This document shows, piece after piece, positions 45,404 through 56,838 of a stretch of DNA of 64,000 nucleotides (positions are counted from its first letter, which is position 1; every line of letters begins with the position of its first letter). The translations under genes were made by a program, and so were the position numbers. Below the pieces are notes generated by a model. It made no database searches, was not told the DNA's origin, and saw only the letters and a program-made list of their open reading frames with translations. This stretch comes from Cadophora sp. MPI-SDFR-AT-0126 (lineage: Eukaryota > Ascomycota > Leotiomycetes > Helotiales > Ploettnerulaceae): NCBI GenBank assembly GCA_020747065.1, contig JAGMVK010000028.1, positions 124,001 to 188,000 on the forward strand, written 5' to 3'.

Positions 45404-48400
45404 TCAAATCAGCGGGAAGTTCTGCCACTCGTATTTCTCCTTTTCATCCAATACTTGGCCATCCATAAGCCCATGCAAATAACTGCTCGTTGAGTTAATA
45501 ATCAGAAAAATATAGTAAGAGGCTGTAGCGAAAAGTACATACCATTCTCCTATCAATTTATAAAATTTCTTATCGTGCCTGATGGATTTTCTGAGAACAA
45601 AAGGTACTTGAGCACCCAAGAACACAACGATGATGTCCTCGGGTTCTGCATCCCAAGGGATCATTCCAGCACGACCTTTGGAAGACACGAAAGACTCGAA
45701 TCCAAGTAAATCTTTCTCTCGTCGATTCTGAATAATGTGCTTCAATTCACGCTCGCCCACTGGATCTGTCGGAAATGTCTCCGGGATTCCTGGGACATTT
45801 GGTGAAATCCTGGAGATCGTCCCATCGCTTGACACCCACCGGTCCATAAGGACTGTCCGCCAGAAGGTATCAACTTTCGACTTCTCTGCAGAAGATGCCG
45901 TGAGATCGGACATCGTATCTGTTGTAGACTTAATTTTCAAGCTATGTATGCACTTGTCTTCAAAGTTGACAACCACCCCTCGGGCATCGTAGACGCTGTC
46001 GATTATTGCCCCTTTGATATTAAGCACATGAATCCCTCCACTGATTTCTACAGAGAAATCTGCGCTTGGTCCACCAGCGTTGAACATCCTCGTTCTGTTT
46101 GGAGCGAAGATTCCTGGTGCCAGAGCTGATACAGTATCCGTGTTCCATGCTGGAACCCATGATGGCAGAGTTTCGAGAGAGGTCGGAGCTTCAGCGATTT
46201 CAGAATCAGCTGTCGATGTAAGCGCCATGCGAAATCTTGGCTTCCGTCTCTTTTCGTGAATTGCGTGCCGATAGTTCTCTGGAATTGAAGAGCACAAAGA
46301 CAATATGTCGAGATTCTTATGCTCAGCTAAGATGTAAAGAGCTGCTTTGATGAAGACCTCCGGATATGTAAGACTGTAGTCGGGTTGAAGCAAGGGCTGG
46401 TTCCGTTGAGGTTCTGGCAGTAAACTGTAAAGTGCAAATACTCTATCTCGTGCGTCAGATGAAAAGTGATATCTGGTGAGTTGGAGAAGTTCCGGTAGAG
46501 TGATCGCCTCTGGAGTCCTGGCATACTTTTTTCTGAGATACTGTATCGTTTCAATGGCTTTCCATCCCAAATGATAAGCATAGAGCCCACCCTTTCCGGT
46601 CACTCGGATATCACCACTTCTTCTTTGCACATAGCCAATGTCTTCAAAGTGTGACCACACTTCAACCTTTGTCTCTTCATGTAAGAGCAAGACGTCCGGT
46701 AGGTCGGCCCAGTCAAGTGCTGCGCTCCCCCACTGAATACTTAGTTTGCGAGCCATCACAGCTTCCTGCACCATCCAACATCTACGCCAGTACGGCGCAT
46801 CGAAGAACTCATCGAGAGTGTTTCGTAGAGAATCTTTGCCACCAATTCCATCGACGTATACGGGGCCGCGAGATTTCGAATATATTTTTCGCTCCCTTAT
46901 CGGCATTTTGAAGAAGTCGAACGCCACGAAATTTTGCTCAGAGTTTGTATTTCCGAGCCAAATACACACTTCCTCCGCCTGACTATATATCGTAGGCATG
47001 TGCTTCACTTGAGAGCTACGTTCGGACCCATCTTCCATATTAATAGAGATAGCGTCGCCCCAGATAGCTCGAGGCTCATCTTCGAGACGAAACATCTGGA
47101 GGGCGGAATGTAACGAGCCTCTAACCCAGATAATTTTACCGTTGACGAGCACAGTTTGATGGTTTGCATTCGAGCCCCATGTATAAGCGAGTGCCGTGTA
47201 GCTTGGAAAGTTCTGAAGAGAATCCACACAGAGGCTACAATTGACTGGAGCATTTCTGTCTTTTGATGGATGTACAATTATAATTCGTACCATGAGTGGA
47301 TAGTTGAGAAGCGGCCGAAAGGTAATGGACGGTTGTGGGCCATTGTGGTGATAAGTATATGGAACAGTCATAGGCCGCGTTTCATCTGGTTCAAGCGGCA
47401 AGTGGTCGTAGACCAGAATGTCCTCCGATAGTCTGGGGTCCTGGAGAATAGTAAGGAGTTCTTTTTGTTGCGGCTCCGCAATGGTATTGAGCAACTCTGG
47501 AAACCGTGTGAGCAGTGAGCTGGTCACCTCGCGGTTTTGAAGTGAATACAACAATGGAAAGGCGATTTCGTTAAACAATCGCAGACCTGCCAGTTGTTCC
47601 GCAGTTGATGGCGAAACTGTCGTCGTAGTTGCGTGCGCTGCCCAGTACAGCCATGCGTAGCTTTTCAGTGGGTAAGAATCTCGGGACGCTGCATACAGTA
47701 GATACACAAGACAACTCTTAGCGACGAATCCATGGTTGAGGGCAATTTCGAATTTGCCCAAGCCTGGTAAATCAGCAATTTGGTTGGATGGAACAAGGAA
47801 CTCTAGCACTGAGAAATGAGCCAGCGACAGTATATGTGTCCTTGGTAGGATATCCGCGGAAACGCTGAGGTCAACCGATGGCTCTAGTTGAACGATCCCA
47901 GGAAGTGCTTTGACTATTGTTCGGGTGGTGATATATCGTGCCTCGTTGAAGGACGCATCGGAGATATCTATCATGCAAGCTTCGGTCACTTCTTCGATAT
48001 AAAGTGGTCGCTGTGATAAGACAACCCACTTCAATACTGTTGATATTTCCATCACGAGATCCTTGGGGATACCTTCCAGAATTCTGAGGTAGAACTGGTT
48101 CAGTTCTTGTGGAATTCGATTGAGAATGTCATATATCTTGGCGAGGGGAATGATGTCTAGATAAACTGCGAGCCGTTTTAGCTCCTGCATCCTCAAGTCT
48201 GCGAGTCGGAACCTATAACAAAGTGCTTAGCTTTTGATCTCAGGCCGGGAGGAGAATTGGAGATAGAGGAGCATACATCCCATGAACGTCTTCGCTGAGG
48301 CTCGTACATATGACATCCTTGACAGCGTCTGATTGTAAAGAGAGTTTAAAATGACCCTCAATTTGGGCTTTGGCGAATTCTTTGATATCTTGCTGAACTT

Positions 48401-50459
48401 CAACAAAGGGTATTTGATAATGAGTCCAACCACTCCGGGGGGCCAATTTGATTGCAATATCTGGCTCTGGGCGACTGACGACTATGATTTTCAGTCTGCT
48501 CGATTTCCCTGAGCTGAGGTGCTCGATCATTCCAAGAAACAGGTCTCGTTGATAATTCGTGTTTGAGATTTCATCAACTCCATCAATAATCATGAAGATC
48601 TGGCCTAAAGAATGACCTAAGGATTCATTTTGATCTTGGGTGATTGATTCTAACACATCCAGGAAGTTCTCGTACGTCGGATCCAGCGGGAAAGTGTTGT
48701 CATAAAGGTCTGAAACTGGAGCCAAGAGACTTTCTTTAGGTTGCAATTGAACAAGGACTGATCTCAGAAAGGTCTCTCTGTCTTGGACACTAAGCGGGTT
48801 GAATGTCATGTAGAAATACACCACTTTCAACGGCACAACCGCAGCCGACTCAAGGACAGTCTGGGCGGCTGTCTGGGTATCACAGACGGATTGCATCTTG
48901 TCGACAATTGAAGTGCTACCAAGTATTAGCGACCTCCCATATTCAAATAGCTAAGATTGGAGACCAGAGAACTGTTTTTCCACAGCCAACTGTATATGTT
49001 AGCGGAGGAAATCGGTTCGGATTAACAGAAATCATACCAGGACCAAAGACCCAAAGAAGCAATTCCTGCGACTTTAGCCAGTCCTGGAAAAATTGACCTT
49101 CAGTAAACCACATTCCTGTTCCTTTCTGCCGCTTGCCTTTGATCGCATTCTGAGTTCGTCTTTGGTCAATCTCCCTATTCTTCGCGTCAGGAGCAAGCCA
49201 GGCCATGACATTTTCTCCTGCAATAAAGTCAGTCTTGTATACGCTACGAAAAGAAGGAGAGGTTGACTTCTGATCATGTCCCTGGTATCCTTGGCAATTA
49301 CTTGTAGGTCTTGAAGCTTCTCTCCGAAGTCATGGAATGCCGCTTGCAGAAAATCATCCTGGGACCTAAGCATTTCGCTCACAGATTTGAATCCGCTTGC
49401 TGTGTGGAAAGAATCCAGGCTATGTATATTCTTGGCACATTTAGAGTCTGCTTCATGTATGGTCACGAGCAATTCTTCCCAGGTAGACGCGACAGCAAAG
49501 TTCTGCATGATCGTATTTCGTGATAGTTGACAAACGCTTCTTGCTTCGTATTCGAGGATATGAGAGTAAAGCTCGACAATATGATTCTCAAAAGTCTCCT
49601 TGAAAGAATCGGACGGCCAAGTTTCGCTTGCGGGATCTTGTCGAAAAATAGTTTCAATAGTGGCATAGTGACGAATAAGGTCGGCGACTTCCGAAAGGCC
49701 TTTTCTATGTGCCTCCCGCTGCTTGCTTGGAATCGATATCAGCTGTGACGACATTCAATATCAGCATGTTGGAATTTCAAAGAGGGGAGGAACATACGGG
49801 CAACAGGATACAGACGCCCGCCCAAGCCAATGCAGCATGTGGCTCAGACGTCAGAGCAGAATCCACAAAAGCTTTCGCAAACAGGACGGCCTTCACTATC
49901 TTGTCTGCTTGTTCTCGGACTACGACATCTCTAGAGCCAACTCTAAAGCTCCAGGCCGAGGCTTCATTCCTGTCGAGTTTGGTCTGCACCAGATCTCGTA
50001 GGTGTCGCTCCCTTTGCACAGATCCAAGTGCTGGTAGAGCAGCAGACGTAAGGGCTAGCGATTTGACAGCACCTAATCATGCAACTATTAGTCTTCTCCT
50101 CATTGAGACAGGATAACGATCTTAATAGTACCTAGCTCGTTCATCAAAATTCGTTCGTAGTCTTGGACTAGTGACAAATCTCGATCTTGCAACATCTTGA
50201 AGGCTCGGTCCCAAAGGTCACTTTGGGGCTTCACTCCCTCTACTTCGCGGTCGTCGGTGGGAGAGCCAGCAGTTTCCGGTCCGGTGTCTGGGCCCATGGA
50301 AACTTGAGACATGCTCTCGGAGACGCCATGGACCTGCGCAGGTTGACGTGTGCTTCTTAAAGTGGGAGGCTTTCTCCGGGTGGACGTTTCACCCGGCGAT
50401 CTCTCTCGATCAGCATCTCTTCCAGACAATTTCTCTTTCAGTCTTTTAAACTTTCTCAT
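45404..50459 (-). CDS. NACHT_N-NACHT-HET fusion, NLR-type protein, 1556 aa
   Basis: Eight phase-consistent exons: 50459-50132, 50072-49798, 49742-49268, 49217-49038, 48989-48965, 48915-48277, 48212-45543 and 45482-45404. Residues 1-100 are charged and disordered. Residues ~100-400 resemble the fungal NACHT_N region (AVKSLALTSAALPALG; LAWAGVCILLP; ENVMAWLAP; GTGMWFTEGQFFQDW). The NACHT domain follows: Walker A FGPVGCGKT (~418-425), Walker B IFMIIDGVDE (~533-542) and KIIVVSRPEPD. A winged-helix region with LNQFYLRILEGIP is at ~650-740. Then, within one uninterrupted exon, a complete HET region begins (~980): YTALAYTWGS, AIWGDAISINMEDGSERSSQV, IYSQAEEVCIWLG and WRRCWMVQEAV, ending CYLHGLMDGQVL. 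NLRs and HET proteins act in fungal allorecognition and programmed cell death. The exon 3 donor (GTCAAC) is the weakest join. Confidence 0.87.
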
Positions 50460-51045
50460 GATGTTGGATGAAGAGTTCAGATATGTTACCGCCAAAGTGC
50501 GGTTATTGAATCAGCTCTTGATTGCTTTTTCGAGGTGGAAGGGGCTTGCTGCGGCTGAACTGCATATGGCGCCTAGTCACACCACGTGATACTTCCAGCC
50601 CCCTGTTTTTATCAGTCCAAAATTGGCACACTCGTTGGAGGTGAGTCGGAGAAAGTTTGGTCAACTTCTTCTTTCCTTGTCCAGAGAGACATTTGGCGTA
50701 TTCGTATGATGTGAGGTCAAAATTGTCTTTGCTGCATTTTGGCTTCACCCTGTCACAAGTCAGTCACCTCGTCAATGCTCGACCTTCCTACAGTACTAAA
50801 CTTTCCCGGTTCTCATATCTTGATAATAAATGATCTAAGCTCGTTGATGACGTAGAAAATCTACGTGTCAAGGTCTGTTTGAGCCTCTTTAAAGTACCAG
50901 AGGTTATAGATTGGAAATACCGACGCTCAAGCTACAGGGTAACAACTTTAGGTGTTTTCATATGTGAAAGTATGTATAAGTAAATATAATGTGTAAGAAT
51001 ATATCGCCAGGTCCTCTCATAACCTGCTACTTTTACGATTACCGT
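50460..51045. other. Intergenic region
   Basis: About 590 bp containing the NLR promoter (minus strand) and the pectate lyase 3' flank. The minus frame at 50503-50748 is not recognised. AT-rich from about 50920. Confidence 0.4.
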
Positions 51046-52326
51046 TTACCAATATGTTGTGGCTCCAATCGCAGCTCCGCTCGTCGGAATCAAGAAGTCA
51101 CTCCCTACAACCTTTCCATTGCTTGCTCTCGCACCAGTAACGGCCGAAGAGCTCGTACTCTTGAAAGCAGCATCGTTCCATGTTCCACTCTGCCAGCTAT
51201 TGCCAGACTGAGTATATGAGCCGCTGAGACTGACCTGGCTGTTTGCGTTGTTGACAGCGATGTTCGACTTAAAAGTCGACACAGCAGTGGCTGACTTGAA
51301 GCCAGAATCACCATTTTTCCAAGCCGTGTTGCGGGTAAAGACGAAGTTTCCAGGTTGACTGTTGTCGGTGAAGCCCTTGGCAGCGTTTTGGAAGGCGATG
51401 CAGTTAGTGATGACGTGATTGGCTGGGCCTTTGTCCGCGGCGTCTCCTCCACCGAGCTTGAAGCCGTTTCCGTCGCCTTGGAAGTCGGAGAATCCCCAAC
51501 TGGTTGAAGTTAGTACTCATTATCTTGGCTTATGAGTGTGAGTAGAGGATGCATACCGGTTGACACCGTTACCCCAAGAGATGGTATCCTCGATAGTAAT
51601 AGCAGACTTGAATTCCCATAGGTCGAGACCATCATCGACGTTGTTCCAAAGTCTTGCACCTTTCAGGAGATTGCCCTCTCCACTTCCCTCCTTACAAGCG
51701 AAGCCATCAGCACTCTCGCCATTTTTGCGTGGATCACGGTTTCCGTAGGAGTCGAGGTAGAGAATGGTGTTCTTGGCTGAGGCCCCTTGCATCTGGAAGC
51801 CGGTCTCGTAGTTGTCGCGGGTGATGAGACGCTCATAGTAGTTGTTGGAACTATCCACAGCGTATACGCCGTACGGGCCATGAATCAACCTAGGTGCATG
51901 TCAAAGCCTATTCTCATATGCAAGGGAAGTTACGTACTCCAGACCATAAAACTTCCAGTAGTTTGCTTTCTCGATGTGTAAGATACCACGGCTTGCAGCC
52001 GGGAGACTGGCATCAAGAGCAGCGGGTGTATAAGGAAGACCTTCTCCATCGATGATGACCTTCTCGCCTGAGTACGACGAGAGTGTAATTGGAGCCGAGG
52101 CTGTTCCACTCTTTGACTTGATCTGGATATTGGTAGTGGGTGAGTACGTTCCAGCGCGCAAGTAGATTGTGTCGCCAGCGACAGCCTTGTTCACTGCGAC
52201 TTGAATAGACTTGTAAGGAGCAGCGAGTGTTCCAGCCGCAGTATCCGAACCCGATGGCGAGACGTAAAGAGTGGCGCTGAAAGCCGCCTTGGCGGAGATC
52301 AGGACGAGGAAAAGATTGGACAGCAT
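51046..52326 (-). CDS. Secreted PL9 pectate lyase, 391 aa
   Basis: Exons are 52326-51938, 51889-51557 and 51499-51046, phase-consistent. The signal peptide is MLSNLFLVLISAKAAFS. A right-handed beta-helix follows, starting with TLYVSPSGSDTAAGTLAAPY and YLRAGTY. PL9-type features are NGESADGFACKEGSGEGN, RLWNNVDDGLDLWEF (Ca-binding Asp residues) and GDGNGFKLGGGD with the catalytic-type Lys. It cleaves polygalacturonate by calcium-dependent beta-elimination outside the cell. A TATA box (TATAAAG, minus strand, ~52430-52436) lies about 105 nt upstream. It adds pectin breakdown to the xylan enzymes in this window. It is intact. Confidence 0.9.
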
Positions 52327-53794
52327 TTTGAAGTCGAATCTTATGAACAACGAAGCGGAGAAATGAATGGCAGGCCTAGAAGAAGGGAAGAGCCTAGAGA
52401 AAACATTTCGGATGGAAGTCGAAACACTTCTTTATATCTTGGGCAAACATGATTCTGCTGAGAAGCATTAAGGAGAAAGTAATTTCTCCATCACTCCACT
52501 TGTACTCTATTCAAGTGAGGCTTTGGTGATCGAATGTGGATGGCTTAATATTTCACCGGAGTAGAGGGAGACGCCCGGTCGCTTGGCATCTTGGGCCCCT
52601 GGGTCTTAACCCTGCAAGGAGTTGAAGGATCCCACAAACCAGAAGAGTTGCAGCCACCCCAATACACCCCGCATTTCACTATACTTGTAGAAGGCTTTCA
52701 ATTGAATTGGGGAAGATGTTTTCTCTTCGCTTGTTTCTCCGTTTCTGAAGCTTTTCAAGGAAAAGTTTCATGATCATGAGAGTTCACGAATCTTCGGATC
52801 CGTGTTGCCAAGTTTACCAAGCCGGACGCTTAGCCAGCAAATTTCCCATCTCGAAACACAATGAATTCGAAACAAGAATATTCAATCTGGGAGTTTCCCG
52901 GTCGGATAGCAGTCCAGAAGAGCATTCAGTCTGACAGGACTTGGCCCAATTGTCACAACTGGTTCCGAGTCATGAAGCGTGACAAATTCCGGCGTCCTTG
53001 TTCAACATCCAGGCGCCCAGAAACCACTTCGGAATAACCTTAACTACACCACTCTCCCATCTTTTCGCTTGCTGGTATGTTTGGAAATCCCCTCAAACCG
53101 TCTCAAAACCTTCTATGCTGGCATTCGATTGCTCCAGTGCCTCGGTCATCTTCAAGAACGTATTTGTCCCGACCTCGTCCTACCCATTCGCCAAACCGTC
53201 AACAAGTAAATATTCTCTGTAACAGTAATCCATAGTTTATCATGACAATCGGCCTTATTTCATTTCACACATACGTAGATTCAATACACAGATTTGACAC
53301 TAGGCCCAAAACCAAACAAAGCTTCCGAACTACAACATAATTTGATGCGAATTCGCCGCTTTTACTATAGAGAACTCAATACGCCGGCGGAACTCCTAGC
53401 CCGATATGGAATGCTCGGAGACTGCGCCAAAGAAACTTGAAACGCTGATGTCGAAACTGCGAGTGTGTGCCGGATCTGAATGTCGTCTTTGCTCAAAGAC
53501 ACACGCCACCGAGTTGTAGCATCCAAATCATAACAAACAAAAACGGGGGTCTCCAGCTTGGAGAGAACCATGTGGCAGTGCGCTGCGATGTTGAGCTACA
53601 TGGCGAAGGCGAATTCTAGCGGATACATGGCACAAAGTGCGGATGGAAAATATCATGTATATATCACCACTCTCTTGAAGCGTAAACACTCAAAAAACTC
53701 CTCCTCAGGCCATTCATAATCGACAAATCGTAGTCGTGACGGGGTCGACGAGGGGTAGCGAGAGATTTGCTCGCGTGGAGGATTCGATGCAACA
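52327..53794. other. Intergenic region, nothing recognised
   Basis: About 1.5 kb upstream of the lyase and downstream of the retropepsin-like gene. Several short frames (52591-52773, 52979-53209 plus; 53365-53571 minus) carry no recognisable motif. Confidence 0.4.
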
Positions 53795-55165
53795 TCATGG
53801 TTGCTGAGCTTGGTCCGTCGGCTCCTCAATTCCAGCAGGGAACTTCTGCTCTAAGAAATTCGGCCGAAAACGATCGAACCTGGCTTTGTTTTGTCTGGCC
53901 CAGTCCAGGAAGGCTTGATAGGCATGAGCCTGTAGAGTTGGAACATCTCCCTCCTCGATCTCACCTCCAAGAAGCTGGTCCTCGATCTTGTCCAGTGCCT
54001 TCTGGTAGCTGTCGCTCGCATTGTTGTAATCGTCTGTCAACCTTGCTGCCGTATCTTCGAGGGGCCTAACTTGTACTGTCTGCTTACGCTCCTTGCCCTT
54101 CTTCTCCTTGCCGACCGCAACGCAATCGACCGTATCTCGGATTGAAGACACGAAATTCTGCCGGTGCTGGTTGAAGGCATCGACAGTGGCCAACAATGTC
54201 TCGCACAGGATCACGTTCGGTTCAAGGCCTTCCACGATGTGAAATGTTTCAATCAGTCGAGAATTGGATGGAACCCGACTTCTTTCTGGCTGTGATGCTC
54301 CGGCGTGGGATGATGCAGCCAGCTCGTAGGTGGAATCCAGACACTTGGACGGTTCGTGAAATGAGATCGTCAAGAGGACTGTTCCTTGAGTAGCAACAGT
54401 AGAGCGGTCAGCGAATTCTATTGTCGTGGTTTCGAAACGATTGATTTGCTGGGCTGCCTGTTCCTGGCGTTTTCTGATAATCGAGGCTGCGAAGTCTGCT
54501 GAGATCAAGTTGAGATCGGCTCCAGTATCAGGTAGAGAGTGGAGTGGGATCCCATCAATCCAGCACTCTACTGAAGCCATTTCTGTGCCCCGAACAGATC
54601 TTATGAGCGGACGTGGAGGGATTTTTGCCGGATTCACTGTTTCGATGTCTTTCAACCTGTGCCTGTGTTTGCTCCAAATCTGAGTCGAAGTCAGGAATTC
54701 GATACCGAAGATAACTCTAGTAGTAAGTCGTGGAAAAACGATAAAAATGGTCCGTATAACTGCGTTCCCTTCCCCTGGAAACCTGCAATTCAGCGTTGTG
54801 TGGCCAATGGAATGTAGGAAGCGGCCCTGGATGGGCAGCTTGAATTTTCGCACCGCTGGTTGGACGAAAGCCCCCAGATACAGTGCATATTCCGCCATGA
54901 TGCAGTTAACTTGACTTCCGGAATCTGCACAAGCGTTCACAAAGTACTTGTCAATAAATATTGGTAGACATTGTGGTCTGCTTCGAAGGTAGACAGGTTT
55001 CCTGGGCGGCACGACCGTCTTCAATGGGGTCGATCCGAGGTTGTAGCAGCAGTCACCGTCATGTGAGTGGCCGCAACCGGTACAATCACGGCCATAAAAC
55101 GCCGAGTTAACCTCTTGAAAGCACTGACAACATTGCCACCAGCCGTTCATGGAAGGCCGTGCCAT
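53795..55165 (-). CDS. Zinc-ribbon protein with two retropepsin-like lobes, 456 aa
   Basis: One intronless frame. Residues 10-40 form a Cys/His cluster (WWQCCQC...CTGCGHSHDGDCC), a likely zinc ribbon. Lobe 1: VNACADSGSQVN (DSGS at 81-84), ending in VIFGIEFL (~151-158), the hydrophobic-Gly-x-Asp/Glu-Phe-Leu step of retropepsins. Lobe 2: LHSLPDTGADLNLIS (DTGA at 213-216), ending PNVILCETLL (~317-326), where Cys replaces the Gly. The C-terminal ~100 residues are helical and charged. Each lobe has the catalytic Asp-Ser/Thr-Gly and a flap-sized gap, so one chain could form the two-lobed active site that viral proteases make as dimers. No reverse transcriptase, integrase or LTR flanks it. It could be a domesticated retroelement protease or a host family; I do not know its substrate. 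Confidence 0.72.
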   Translation of the reverse strand: MARPSMNGWWQCCQCFQEVNSAFYGRDCTGCGHSHDGDCCYNLGSTPLKTVVPPRKPVYLRSRPQCLPIFIDKYFVNACADSGSQVNCIMAEYALYLGAFVQPAVRKFKLPIQGRFLHSIGHTTLNCRFPGEGNAVIRTIFIVFPRLTTRVIFGIEFLTSTQIWSKHRHRLKDIETVNPAKIPPRPLIRSVRGTEMASVECWIDGIPLHSLPDTGADLNLISADFAASIIRKRQEQAAQQINRFETTTIEFADRSTVATQGTVLLTISFHEPSKCLDSTYELAASSHAGASQPERSRVPSNSRLIETFHIVEGLEPNVILCETLLATVDAFNQHRQNFVSSIRDTVDCVAVGKEKKGKERKQTVQVRPLEDTAARLTDDYNNASDSYQKALDKIEDQLLGGEIEEGDVPTLQAHAYQAFLDWARQNKARFDRFRPNFLEQKFPAGIEEPTDQAQQP

Positions 55166-55489
55166 AGTTGTGTAATGTGGAACAGGATCCCGATCTTGGC
55201 GATGTCAACTAATCCGACCTATGGAGAGTCGCAAAAAAGCCTCGGTCGCGTGTGTCAGAAGGTGCAGATAGTGAGAGCGCAGCGGAGCAGAAGTTGGGAA
55301 CAATGTCAAGATAAGACAACAAGGAAGTCAAGCAAGAAACGGCGACCCTCTTCTTGAGACTTGCGCGTGACGTGGCACTCAGATCCTGCCGCGTCGGGCG
55401 TTCTGTCAGGCTCTCTCAGGCTCGCCTTGTAGCATCATGGCTATCCATCTCAGACAACCTTACCAAGCCTCTTCATTGCATCTCTAAAA
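55166..55489. other. Divergent promoter region
   Basis: About 320 bp between the retropepsin-like gene and the DUF6594 gene. No TATA box stands out and nothing else is recognised. Confidence 0.4.
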
Positions 55490-56590
55490 ATGTTCGGTTT
55501 TTGCACCTCTAGGGCCCAATCCGACATCGAACTCGGGCAGCCAAACTTTCCTAACGTAGAAGGCTTTCCATCAGTAGCATCATTCATCGCAAGCGATCCC
55601 GACCACTCCTTCTCCATCTTCCCCGGCTTCCACAGACTCTCATCTCGCAATTTGCTGTATCTTGAGGCAGAATTATGGGAGTTGCAGCGAGAGCAAGATG
55701 TGATGGATATCCGAGAATTAAGGGCGGGTGATCCCGATTACTTCAGATCGTGGAAGAAACTCAGCACGAGTGGAGAGCCGCGACAATTGCAACGAATGGA
55801 GTTGATCGGTAGGATAAGGACGAAATTGAAAGAATATCGTGAGTAGCTGAGATCGAAAAAAAATTACGAGGGAGGTAGATGTTGATTTCGCGACTATGAA
55901 GAAGAAGCATTGGCTCTCCAAGAGACTATTCTCAAAATGGGGAAACCACAAACGGAAACGCTGAGACCGCTAAGACTTTGGCTTGATGGGAAGTCCGGAG
56001 AGCGAACTTCTCCTTCTTTCCAGGGTCTTCTGGCGAGCCGAATGAATGATGAGAATGACCTTGTTGCACTGCATCCTCCGTTTGAGAGAGACTGGTTGTC
56101 GAGGATCGTCGATCTGCCGTATTTGAGATACTTCTGCTTCGTATGTTTGCGCTTCATCAGAGTGACTAGCAAGCTTGTGAGGCGACCAAAAGATGACGTT
56201 TGATCTAGCATTCTGATGTTGATGAGTCCATCGCCATATACTCGATGAGAAAGGTCAATCGGGCAGTCGCCGTCCTGAGTATGGTGCTCGCAGCTGTGAT
56301 TCTGATCATCACTATCGTGACGCTGTATCTGGTGACAAACAATAATGTTCGTTTGGGGTTGATTTGTGCTTTCACTGTGGGTTTTGCGCTGAGCATTCAT
56401 CTGTTGACGAACGCAAGAAGAGCGGAGTTGTTTGCGGCAACTGCAGCGTAAGTCGCACTCGGACAACTGACTCGACGATAAATGAGAACTAATAGCTGAC
56501 AGATATGCGGCTGTGCTTGTCGTGTTCGTCAGTGGAAATTTAGGATCGCCCTGCTCGAGCGCATGTCCGGCAGTCCCAGGAGCTGGTTGA
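55490..56590 (+). CDS. DUF6594-type membrane protein
   Basis: Four exons: 55490 to about 55840 (donor GTGAGT), about 55906 to 56139 (donor GTATGT), about 56208 to 56448, and about 56505 to 56590. Soluble N-terminal part: VEGFPSVASFIASDPDHSFSI, HRLSSRNLLYLEAELWELQ, MELIGRIRTKLKEY and EALALQETILKM, the usual DUF6594 blocks. The C-terminus has membrane helices: VAVLSMVLAAVILIITIVTLY, RLGLICAFTVGFALSIHLL, then TNARRAELFAATAAYAAVLVVFVSGN. The NARRAE(L/I)FAATAA signature supports the family. The family is abundant in ascomycetes and has no known function. The third join (PYLRYFCF to HSDVDESIAIYSM) was chosen because other sites run into stops. Confidence 0.8.
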
Positions 56591-56838
56591 ATGATAGTCA
56601 CCGCGACAGACCGAGTATGTCCTTGGGGAAAATCGAGCAGTGGGGGAACGAGAGTAGAGTAGCGAGCTCTTGGTCTTTTGATGGCAATTGACCCGTTGTT
56701 TCTCATCCCGCTAGTAGACGAGAGCTTGGGAAAGATTTCCGCTACACACTTGTACAATACGTGCCGCTCGTTCCAATACATTCTAGGTGGGCGTAAAGCT
56801 CTCTATTTCACGGGTATCAACCATCTTCCTCAACTTCT

